Shown here: positions 36,333 through 44,099 of the stretch, piece by piece
Position numbering within the stretch: position 1 is the stretch's first letter
How the letters are laid out: every line of letters starts with the position of its first letter
From: JAWPMV01 sp039819665
GTDB lineage: Bacteria > Bacteroidota > Bacteroidia > J057
Direction: 5' to 3'
Length of the DNA stretch: 64,000 bases
Assembly: GCA_039819665.1 (NCBI GenBank)
Contig: JBCBRM010000007.1
Coordinates: forward strand, 1-64,000
Notes under the pieces: generated by a model
Seen by the model: the letters and a program-made list of their open reading frames with translations, nothing else
The model's database searches: none
Told to the model about the DNA's origin: nothing
Program-made: the position numbers and the translations under genes

Positions 36333-36545
36333 TTAACTAAGTCTTTTGACCAGCAAATATATACCCGCAACGCATCCAAAAACAAGACAGACCAATAAAA
36401 ACCAGGGGTTTTCTGTGCCTAGCCATTTATCCAGGCCATAGCCTAAACCCATGAACAGAAGAACGCAGGCCAGGAACTCGAAGCCCAGGCCTGCATATTT
36501 CATATAAGATTGTGTGACGTCTTTTTCCTTTTTGTTTTCTTCCAT
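36333..36545 (-). CDS. atpZ: AtpZ/AtpI family protein
   Basis: 70 residues: charged N terminus (MEENKKEKDVTQSYMKY), then two helices with the AtpZ pattern GLGFEFLACVLLFMGLGYGL and WFLLVCLVFGCVAGIYLL, with GYGLDKWLGT between. Known relatives lie at the head of ATP synthase operons and assist Fo assembly or Mg transport. Its start ATG overlaps the bactofilin stop by one base, so it is translationally coupled to it. Confidence 0.85.
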   Translation of the reverse strand: MEENKKEKDVTQSYMKYAGLGFEFLACVLLFMGLGYGLDKWLGTENPWFLLVCLVFGCVAGIYLLVKRLS

Positions 36546-37057
36546 TAGCTAGCTTTGCCCACTTTTTCGGGACGCTGCTGAGAAGAAGGTGGCGTATTTA
36601 CTGGACGGCTGCTAGACTTGGCCAGTAAATCCTTCGCACGCTCAGGCGTTTTTGTGAGCATATCTTTGGCTGCTTCGGCCATTTTGCTACTACCTGTGAA
36701 AATAGCACCCATTTGTACAACAAGTTTTTGGGTGAAAATGTCTCCGAAGATTTTACCTGTTTTGTCAATGGTCAGAAGTTCACGGGTAACCACGTTTCCT
36801 TTGATCTCGCCTTCAACTGTAGCTACGCGAGAATCAACATTACCTTCGATATAACCTGTTCCGCTAACAACCAGTTTGGAGTTACAAACCAGGGTACCGA
36901 TCACTTTTCCTTCTACGCGGAGGTCTCCCTCTGCATTTATGTTACCTACGACGACTGTACCTTCAGAAATAATATTACGACGCATTTCTGAAGATTTGGA
37001 TGAAGAGCTAGAGGAGTTCATTGAGGTGCGGTTACTATCGTTTTTGTTTCCGAACAT
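36545..37057 (-). CDS. bactofilin
   Basis: Polymer-forming cytoskeletal protein, 170 residues. A Ser-rich disordered N terminus (SNRTSMNSSSSSSKSSEM) leads into the beta-helix core: ISEGTVVVGNINAEGDLRVEGKVIG with further turns to about 120, then a Pro/Ser-rich tail. Bactofilins scaffold cell-wall enzymes, and here the gene is placed 12 bases after an M23 peptidase, a known partnership. The one-base overlap with atpZ ties cell-shape and energy genes in one transcript. Confidence 0.93.
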   Translation of the reverse strand: MFGNKNDSNRTSMNSSSSSSKSSEMRRNIISEGTVVVGNINAEGDLRVEGKVIGTLVCNSKLVVSGTGYIEGNVDSRVATVEGEIKGNVVTRELLTIDKTGKIFGDIFTQKLVVQMGAIFTGSSKMAEAAKDMLTKTPERAKDLLAKSSSRPVNTPPSSQQRPEKVGKAS

Positions 37058-37069
37058 ATGAAGTTTTGA

Positions 37070-37981
37070 CTATGAGTTAATTTCTATATAATTCAACGGG
37101 TTCAATGGAATCCCATTATGCCAGATTTCTAAATGCAGGTGGATGCCTGTAGAGTTTTCCCCAGTGTTACCGATTACTGCGATGGGTTCCCCTTTATAGA
37201 CGTATGTTCCAGCTTTTTTAAGCAGGCGACTATTGTGCTTATAAAAGGACAATACGTTGCCTTTGCTTACTACACCAATAACCCAGCCATTTTCTACGGA
37301 ATACTCGGAAATTACGACAAATCCTTCCGAAATGGACTTGATTATTGAATTTTCCTTTGAGCTTATATCAACACCCAGATGGCCTGAACCAATCCTAAAT
37401 GTATCTTCTATAGTTCCCATGAGGGGGGGGAACAAATTTACCAAAGCTTGCTGAGATTCTTTTTCAGCTTTGCCCGGTTTTGTAATATAAACAACTTGAG
37501 TGGGACCTACACCATTTTCATCGGTATTTCCCGTATATTCTACAATTTCTCCCAAATTTTCTGAAACCTCTTCTGGACTAATCGTTCCCTGCGACTCAAT
37601 AAGTTCATCCAATCGACCTTGATCAAAGTTAAATGCAGAAGTATCTGTTCCGGTAGCTGCCTTTAAACTTGCTTCATACAATTCAAACTCATTGATCTTC
37701 TTCTCCATCTCATTTACCATCGAGTCAATTTCCGCCTTTTCCTGAGCAACTTCTGCTGGTGGACGGTAATTCGGGATCAACTGATGCAATGCAGGTGTAA
37801 AGATAAACATCACGATTGTCCCTCCCACGATTCCTAAAAACAATAAACCCACAAGCCATGCTACCGTAATAGGTTTAAGAAATAGCTGCTTAGATTGGGA
37901 AAGAGTGAGATCATCGATCAGTTCTACCCTGTATTGTTTGGTCAATCGCGCTTTTATTTGCTTGTAAAAGTTTCGCAACAT
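37070..37981 (-). CDS. M23-family peptidoglycan peptidase, membrane-anchored
   Basis: 303 residues. One membrane helix (about 36-60, VAWLVGLLFLGIVGGTIVMF), a coiled-coil linker (about 78-110), then a LytM/M23 domain with zinc ligands H201-x3-D205 (HLGVD) and H281-L-H283 (GIHLHLEIW). This is the complete set, so it should be an active endopeptidase in the periplasm. Coupling to a bactofilin gene suggests localised wall cutting that shapes the cell. First gene of the long minus-strand array, divergent from porW/sprE. Confidence 0.92.
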   Translation of the reverse strand: MLRNFYKQIKARLTKQYRVELIDDLTLSQSKQLFLKPITVAWLVGLLFLGIVGGTIVMFIFTPALHQLIPNYRPPAEVAQEKAEIDSMVNEMEKKINEFELYEASLKAATGTDTSAFNFDQGRLDELIESQGTISPEEVSENLGEIVEYTGNTDENGVGPTQVVYITKPGKAEKESQQALVNLFPPLMGTIEDTFRIGSGHLGVDISSKENSIIKSISEGFVVISEYSVENGWVIGVVSKGNVLSFYKHNSRLLKKAGTYVYKGEPIAVIGNTGENSTGIHLHLEIWHNGIPLNPLNYIEINS

Positions 37982-38010
37982 ATACGTTTTAGCTTGCTAC
38001 AGGATATGAA

Positions 38011-38041
38011 TATATTTGTGCATTCTTTTTCTAAAAAGAAT
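38011..38041 (+). promoter_or_regulatory. possible -7 box and palindrome upstream of porW/sprE
   Basis: TATATTTG at 38011-38018 matches the TANNTTTG element, but no well-spaced TTG precedes it. Between it and the ATG at 38059 lies the inverted repeat ATTCTTTTT-CT-AAAAAGAAT (38022-38041), a possible leader hairpin or operator. Confidence 0.45.
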
Positions 38042-38058
38042 CTTCTTAATTTGTAAAC

Positions 38059-40776
38059 ATGACACGACCGAGCGTAGGCAAACTTACAAATTTTCTCTTA
38101 ATACTGAGTTTGCTTTTTTGTATTTCCTGCTCAAAAGAGAAAGATACTCTTTCTGCACGGGTATATCATAGTTCCCTGTCTTACTTCAACGGGTATTACA
38201 ATGCTAATTACCTGTATGAAGAAACACTAAAGAAGCTTGAATCACAATATTCATATCCTGAACAGGGATTTATTGAGGTTGTTTACTACGGAACTAAGGA
38301 TGAAGTAAAAAGCTTTGAAAATGATTTTGAAGAGATTGCCAAGAAAAACGACCGCGTTATCTTTAAGCATCCTAATGGAAACTATATAGATGAGTGTCGC
38401 CTTTTAAACGGAAAAAGCTGGTTCTACAGGCAGGATTACTATAAAGCCTTGCAGAACTTTGACTTTGTTCTCGACTCTTTTCCTGACTCAAAACTTGCAC
38501 CGGAGGCCTGGTTTTGGATTGCACAAACACAATACCAGATGGAGAACCCAGAGGTTGCTTCAGAAATTGTGGACGAGAGGTTGCTATATGCAGATAGCGT
38601 GATTTTGGAGGAGAAGATGCTGGACGAACTCGGACTGTTCAGAACCAAACTCGCCATCGACAAAGAAGATTATCCCGCAGCACTCAAAATCCTTACTGAA
38701 CATATAGAATTCATCAATGGCCGGATGCGTAAAGCTCGCGCCCATTTTCTCTTGGGACAGCTGTATGATGCAACTAAAAACTTCCCAAAGGCCCTGGAGC
38801 AATTCGAAATGGTCGGCAAGTACAGCGAAACTTACTACCTAACCTTCATTTCCAAAATGAAGATTGCTCGTCTATATGTCGATTTTCAGGAAGGTAAGGA
38901 TGACGATCAAATTGTCCAGGATTACCTGACCAAGCTTCTCAAAGATGAAAAGAATGAGGAATATCAGGACCGTATCTATTTTGAGTTTGCTATGTTGGAA
39001 CTCAAAAAAGGTAATCGGGACGAGGCAATAGAATATCTGCGGCAATCTATACGCTCAAATACAAATAATCAGCGACAAAAAGCACTTTCCTACTATAAGA
39101 TTGGTCAGATTCATTTTTATGACCTACAGGATTATAATACAGCTCAGGCATATTATGATAGTGCTGCTACTTCGATAACCCAGGATGCTCCCGAATACCA
39201 GGAGATCACTACTTTAGCTAAAACCCTCAAAAACTACATTACCCAAATCAATACCATCCATTACCAGGACAGTATGCTGTATTTGGCAAGTCTTCCTAAA
39301 GAAGAAGTAGATAAGATTGTAGATGTATTGGTGAAAGAGGAGGAAGAGCGGAAAAAAGCAGAACTGGCGAGACAATTAGAAGAGCAGGAGGCCTTGAAGA
39401 ATAATGATCCTTTCTTCAACCCTCTTCTCCAAAATCAAAACCGACAAAGAAATCGAAATAATCAATCTGGCGGAGCAGGGAATTGGTACTTTGATAATCC
39501 GGGTTCAGTCAGCAATGGTAGGATACAGTTCCAGCAATTGTGGGGAAATCGACAAAATGCAGACCATTGGCGAAGAAGCAATAAGACTTCTGTTGCTGTA
39601 GGGGGAATCGGAGGTGATAGTGAAGAAACGGGCCCAGGAGGAGGCAGTACCGTTGCAGTTGATAGCGCTTTGCTTGAGAAGTACGGAGACAACTACAAGT
39701 ATTATGTAGATATTCCCGATACGGAAGAAAGGAAAGAGGAGAGTCTCGCAATGATAGAAGAAGCCCTTTACAAATTGGGCCAGATTTATAGCCAAAGACT
39801 CGGTGAACCGGATTCAGCCATTAAAACCTTCAATACATTATTGGACCGTTTTGAAGATTCTGAATTTGCCTTGCGTACTCGTTATGCCTTATTTAAGCTT
39901 TACTCCGAACAAAGAGATAAACTGGCGCGGGTACACAGAAGTATCATCATTAACGAATACCCTAAAACCATTTATGCATACCTCATTCTGGGTAAAGACC
40001 CAAATGAATTAAAAAGAGATGAGGAAGATTTCATTTATGCTTATGAAGGGCTATTTAATGCTTATGCGGATAAACAATATGAGACTTCTTTGGGATTTAG
40101 TGAATACTTGCTGGCCCAGTCCCAGTTCAATGATAATCCTGCCATCGACCTGGCAAAGCTTCACTATATCCGTGGCATGTCCTATGGATTTACCGGGGAT
40201 CAGGATAGCTTAAAAAATATCCTCACCAGGGTAGTCAATACCTATCCGGAACACGAGGTTACTCCGATTGCGCAAAAAACCCTCAACTACCTCCAGAATG
40301 GTATCCCGGAAGATAAAAAACCCATTAGTGAAGCTACAGGTGAATCTGAGGCTGTCGACCTTGATCCTAAAAGAGATCCCAATAATCCTGCTTACCGCGG
40401 ATTTACTACAAAAGTAAAACCGACAGATAAGATCTTTGTCCTAATGTATGTAAGAAAGGAAAAAATCTCGAAGGCTGACGCTACTAAACTTATCAATGAA
40501 TTTAACAGGAGGGTTTATGGGCAAAGTAAATTCAAAGTATTTGCCTTTCTCTATAAGCAAACGCATCTACTCCCCTACATCAGCACATTTAAAAGTGTAG
40601 AAGATGCCAGTGGATATGTTAGTGCATTTAAAGAAGATCCTTCCGCTGAAGCCATCATTTCCAGTTCGGATGAAAAGGTATTCTACATCAGCCATAGTAA
40701 CTTCAAAGTAGCTTATGGCCAAAAAAGAATGGCTGACTATATCAATTACTACGAATATATCATCATGGGGAAATAG
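38059..40776 (+). CDS. T9SS/gliding lipoprotein PorW/SprE
   Basis: 905 residues. Lipobox after a hydrophobic stretch (LLFCISC, Cys24). The start of the mature part, ARVYHSSLSYFNGYYNANYLYE, is the typical opening of PorW/SprE proteins, which link the gliding/T9SS ring to other parts of the machine. TPR-like repeats fill about 120-400 and 560-760 (SYYKIGQIHFYDLQDYNTAQAY and similar), with an Asn/Gln- and Gly-rich disordered linker between (about 455-540). Outer-membrane lipoprotein facing the periplasm. It is monocistronic, ended by a hairpin terminator. The other T9SS genes start 5 kb away. Confidence 0.85.
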   Translation: MTRPSVGKLTNFLLILSLLFCISCSKEKDTLSARVYHSSLSYFNGYYNANYLYEETLKKLESQYSYPEQGFIEVVYYGTKDEVKSFENDFEEIAKKNDRVIFKHPNGNYIDECRLLNGKSWFYRQDYYKALQNFDFVLDSFPDSKLAPEAWFWIAQTQYQMENPEVASEIVDERLLYADSVILEEKMLDELGLFRTKLAIDKEDYPAALKILTEHIEFINGRMRKARAHFLLGQLYDATKNFPKALEQFEMVGKYSETYYLTFISKMKIARLYVDFQEGKDDDQIVQDYLTKLLKDEKNEEYQDRIYFEFAMLELKKGNRDEAIEYLRQSIRSNTNNQRQKALSYYKIGQIHFYDLQDYNTAQAYYDSAATSITQDAPEYQEITTLAKTLKNYITQINTIHYQDSMLYLASLPKEEVDKIVDVLVKEEEERKKAELARQLEEQEALKNNDPFFNPLLQNQNRQRNRNNQSGGAGNWYFDNPGSVSNGRIQFQQLWGNRQNADHWRRSNKTSVAVGGIGGDSEETGPGGGSTVAVDSALLEKYGDNYKYYVDIPDTEERKEESLAMIEEALYKLGQIYSQRLGEPDSAIKTFNTLLDRFEDSEFALRTRYALFKLYSEQRDKLARVHRSIIINEYPKTIYAYLILGKDPNELKRDEEDFIYAYEGLFNAYADKQYETSLGFSEYLLAQSQFNDNPAIDLAKLHYIRGMSYGFTGDQDSLKNILTRVVNTYPEHEVTPIAQKTLNYLQNGIPEDKKPISEATGESEAVDLDPKRDPNNPAYRGFTTKVKPTDKIFVLMYVRKEKISKADATKLINEFNRRVYGQSKFKVFAFLYKQTHLLPYISTFKSVEDASGYVSAFKEDPSAEAIISSSDEKVFYISHSNFKVAYGQKRMADYINYYEYIIMGK

Positions 40777-40801
40777 GGCCTAAGTTCCTGACATATAAGA
40801 T

Positions 40802-40840
40802 AAAGTCTGGATTTCCAGATCCAGGCTTTATTGCTTTTAT
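40802..40840 (+). terminator. terminator of porW/sprE
   Basis: Stem AAAGTCTGGAT / ATCCAGGCTTT (11 bp, one T-G pair, 40802-40812 and 40819-40829), followed by ATTGCTTTTAT, 25 bases after the stop. Confidence 0.75.
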
Positions 40841-40873
40841 TCGGATTGCTTACAACCCAATTGGTCTCTTTGA

Positions 40874-41410
40874 AAAAGCTACTTACTACTGCCTCGAACT
40901 AGAAATCCATACTTCCTACTTTTTATATTTCTATTTCAGCTTTATCAGACAGAAATGGACAACATAACCCAAAGTAAAAATCCTATAATAAACCTGAGAA
41001 AAAACGATAACCGTCAGGAAAGCCATGAATTCTTCAGTCTTCTGGATGAAAAAGGCCGGAGACTTCATAGAGAAATCACGGGAATAGTCGATATGATTTT
41101 TCCTTTTGTATAGGGTCCATTCTTCATTTTACTCGTTGCTTTTTTTCTGAATAAAATTAGCCCTCCTCAATCAAACTGCATATACCTTTCCCTATTTCCT
41201 TTCCTACTTATGCTCTTTGATTATATAGAAAACTTCAATCCCCTCGAGCTGTTGCACGCCTTCCCCACTATAGATGCAGATAGAGTATCTCGTGCTTCTC
41301 GAAGCACTGGTATAAAAAATACACTGACTCATTTTTCACTTCTTCTAATTTTGAACTCGGGCCTATTCTATCTTATTAAATGGGGAAAGGAATGGGCAAA
41401 AAATCCCTAA
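40874..41410 (+). pseudogene. decayed multi-pass membrane protein with an in-frame amber codon
   Basis: One reading frame runs from just after a TGA at 40871 to the stop at 41408, broken only by TAG at 41111-41113. The parts join into one sensible protein: helix 1 (PYFLLFIFLFQLY), a loop with IINLRKNDNR and LLDEKGRRLHREI, helix 2 (VDMIFPFV-TAG-GPFFILLVAFFL), helix 3 with LMLFDYIEN, and helix 4 (LLLILNSGLFYLI). The order resembles four-helix hypothetical proteins with VDxxFPxxYG in helix 2, so the TAG falls where Tyr (TAT or TAC) is expected. There is no ATG before helix 1, so the start is also lost. The rest of the gap, 41411-41713, has no supportable gene. Confidence 0.65.
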
Positions 41411-41717
41411 GAATTAGTAGTACTGAAATGAGCACAAGAGATCAATTTCTTACGATTCCTGAAATAATTCACCGCTTTTCACTCCTTTGGCATGAGAATG
41501 GAGATAATTTATAGATGGATTTCCTCTCCCTTATGGGGATAAGGATAATTCCTTGCTCGGGCAAAGAGATTTCGTTTGGCGAATTTTTTTATCCGTAGAA
41601 ATAAGACAAGCTCTCCTTTGCCTTCAAAAGGACGACAAAAATAGCCTCCTTCCTACACCTTATCCACATTTATAGGGTACTAATCCACACTTTCTACCAT
41701 ATATTATAATTATGTGG

Positions 41718-41725
41718 TATCTTTG
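41718..41725 (+). promoter_or_regulatory. -7 box of the PBP1A gene
   Basis: TATCTTTG fits TANNTTTG. The -33 region (TTTC near 41691) is weak. Transcription near 41730 would favour the ATG at 41750 over the GTG at 41714, which lies upstream of the box. Confidence 0.5.
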
Positions 41726-41749
41726 AATTCGCAAGAAAAGCGTTTTTCC

Positions 41750-44065
41750 ATGAATGAACTTTCGGTATTAGAAAAGGAAATAAGCCATGAGAGTAAACGC
41801 CTAAAACCGTCGTCCCCCCGGATAGGCATTGAATTCTTGCCCGAGCACAAGCTCCCTAGAAAGATATTTTTGGGGATTATAGCCGGCATGGCAGCGCTAG
41901 TCTTGGGCTTCGTACTGTTTTCTACTCAATATCTTCCTCCCCTAAACGAAATCGAAAATCCCCAATCAACCCTTTCTACGCAGGTTCTCTCTGCTGATGG
42001 GATTGTATTGGACAACTTCTTCGCCCGGGAAAACCGGGTGAATATACACCTTAACGAAGTGTCTCCGCATGTGATCAATGCCCTGGTCGCAACAGAGGAT
42101 GCGCGTTTTTATGATCATAGTGGAGTGGATTATTGGTCCATTCCCGCTTTGGTCAAAAGAAATCTCTCTGGAACTACCAGTGGGGGTAGTACCATCACTA
42201 TGCAGCTGGCGCGTAACCTCTTCAATGCAGTAAGTAGGGAGCGTACAGTTTTCAGAAAGGTAAAAGAGATCATTGTATCCGCCATTTTAGAGAAAAAGTA
42301 CACCAAGCAAGAGATCATGGAGGCCTACTTAAATACGGTCAACATTTTCGGAAACGCTTATGGGGTGGAAATGGCAGCCAAAAGACTCTTTGGCAAAACT
42401 GCTCTGGAGTTGAGCATCGAAGAATCTGCTTTGGTAGTAGGTATGCTAAAAGGACAGGGCGTATATGATCCGATTCGTAAGAAAGAGAGAAGTAAGGAAC
42501 GCCGCAATGTGGTGATCAACCTCATGGTCAAGCATGGCTTCCTCAATCCCGCTGAAATCGATGTTGATAGCATCAAGCAATTGCCAGTCGTAACCGTAGC
42601 TCAGGGGCAAATGCATTATCAGGGAACTGCTCCTTATTTTCGCCAGATCGTAAAGGAATTTGTAAAGGATTGGGCGGAAAATAATCCTAAGCCAGATGGC
42701 AGTAAATACAATCTCTATGCAGATGGACTCAAAGTTTTCACCAGCCTTGATTCTCGTATGCAAGTACATGCAGAATCAGCAGTAAGAGGACACCTCACCA
42801 AACTACAACAAGATTTCGATGAGCACATCGATGGCCAGGAGCCCTATAAATATGATCCAAAGATTCTAGAAGATCTCACCATTCAATCTCCCCGCTATCG
42901 CCGAGCAATGAAAGCCGGGAAATCAGAAGAAGAAATTAAAGAGGAATTTGATAAACCGGTAGAAATGACCCTCTTCAGCTGGGGAGGTGAAATAGATACC
43001 AGCATGAGTCCGCTGGATTCTATCAAATATATGTGTCGCTATCTGGAAACAGGATTCGTTTCCATAGATCCCAGAAATGGTCAGGTGAAAGCCTGGGTAG
43101 GAGGTATTGACTATCGCTATTTTCAATACGATCATGTGAAAACAGGTAAAAGACAGGTAGGATCTACCTTCAAACCTTTTGTATATGGAGCCGCCATCGA
43201 AGCTGGCCTTTCTCCCTGTACAGAAGAATTGAATCAACCCTGGACCTTCCCGGATACAGATGGAAAAGGAACGCCCTGGACGCCTAAAAATGCAAACGGC
43301 AAGTATGGGGGGAAGATGACCCTCCGTACCGCCCTGGCAACCTCTACCAATTTGGTTACGGCTCGATTGATGGATAGAGTTAGGCCAGAGAATGTAGTCC
43401 GCTTTGCAAGAAGAGTGGGAATCCAAAGTCCGCTGGAAGCTGTATATGCACTATGCCTGGGCACTGCGGACCTTTCTGTTCTCGAGCTTACAGGAGCTTA
43501 TTCTACCTTCGCAAACCAGGGGATCAGCAATGAGCCTATTTTCGTTACCCGCATAGAAGACCGTAAAGGAAATGTACTGGTTGAGTTTTCGCCCAATAGC
43601 AAAGAAGGGATGAATGCAAGAGATGCTTATGGAGTGCTTGAGTTGCTGAAAGGAACGGTTGATGAAGCTGCAGGTACTGCACATGCACTTAGAACAGAAT
43701 ATAATCTTACCCAGGAAATAGGAGCAAAAACGGGTACTACACAGAATCATGCGGATGGGTGGTTCGTAGCTGTAACCCCCGAAATGGTTTCTGGTGTATG
43801 GGTCGGATGTGCAGATCGCAGGATGCGATTTAGAGATATTAAAAATGGACAGGGAGCAAATATGGCTATGCCGATATGGGCAAACTTTATTCAGAAAATT
43901 GAGGAGGACCCCAACTTGAAACTTGAGAAGGCACGTTTCCGTAGACCTCGGGGATATGGAGCAAATTTTGATTGTTTAAATGAGGGAGATGAAGAAGGAA
44001 AAGAATTGTTGGTTCAGGATAAAAACCTGCCCCAAAGTTCAGATGATCTGAATAGTTTCGACTAA
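41750..44065 (+). CDS. penicillin-binding protein 1A (transglycosylase/transpeptidase)
   Basis: Makes and cross-links peptidoglycan outside the inner membrane. I set the start at ATG 41750 (MNELSVLEKEISHES), 771 residues; the longer GTG start at 41714 would precede the likely promoter. One N-terminal membrane helix (about 47-67). Family 51 glycosyltransferase with catalytic E116 (ATEDARFYDHSG) and GGSTITMQLARNL; transpeptidase with S472-T-F-K475, S532-T-N534 and K660-T-G. All catalytic residues are there. uvrC starts 34 bases after the stop. Confidence 0.94.
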   Translation: MNELSVLEKEISHESKRLKPSSPRIGIEFLPEHKLPRKIFLGIIAGMAALVLGFVLFSTQYLPPLNEIENPQSTLSTQVLSADGIVLDNFFARENRVNIHLNEVSPHVINALVATEDARFYDHSGVDYWSIPALVKRNLSGTTSGGSTITMQLARNLFNAVSRERTVFRKVKEIIVSAILEKKYTKQEIMEAYLNTVNIFGNAYGVEMAAKRLFGKTALELSIEESALVVGMLKGQGVYDPIRKKERSKERRNVVINLMVKHGFLNPAEIDVDSIKQLPVVTVAQGQMHYQGTAPYFRQIVKEFVKDWAENNPKPDGSKYNLYADGLKVFTSLDSRMQVHAESAVRGHLTKLQQDFDEHIDGQEPYKYDPKILEDLTIQSPRYRRAMKAGKSEEEIKEEFDKPVEMTLFSWGGEIDTSMSPLDSIKYMCRYLETGFVSIDPRNGQVKAWVGGIDYRYFQYDHVKTGKRQVGSTFKPFVYGAAIEAGLSPCTEELNQPWTFPDTDGKGTPWTPKNANGKYGGKMTLRTALATSTNLVTARLMDRVRPENVVRFARRVGIQSPLEAVYALCLGTADLSVLELTGAYSTFANQGISNEPIFVTRIEDRKGNVLVEFSPNSKEGMNARDAYGVLELLKGTVDEAAGTAHALRTEYNLTQEIGAKTGTTQNHADGWFVAVTPEMVSGVWVGCADRRMRFRDIKNGQGANMAMPIWANFIQKIEEDPNLKLEKARFRRPRGYGANFDCLNEGDEEGKELLVQDKNLPQSSDDLNSFD

Positions 44066-44088
44066 TTTCCCTTTTCCCTAGCCTAATT

Positions 44089-44094
44089 AGGAGG
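44089..44094 (+). promoter_or_regulatory. canonical Shine-Dalgarno site of uvrC
   Basis: AGGAGG, 5 bases before the ATG at 44100. It is part of the palindrome CCTAATTAGG (44082-44091). Exact SD sites are uncommon in this window. Confidence 0.6.
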
Positions 44095-44099
44095 CCCCC

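Noticed and set aside
41428..41514. 28-residue frame MSTRDQFLTIPEIIHRF... before the PBP1A gene
   Set aside because: Too short, not in frame with the pseudogene, and no motif or conserved context that I can see.
42923..43426. 167-residue minus-strand frame
   Set aside because: Antisense inside the PBP1A gene, no homology pattern or start context.
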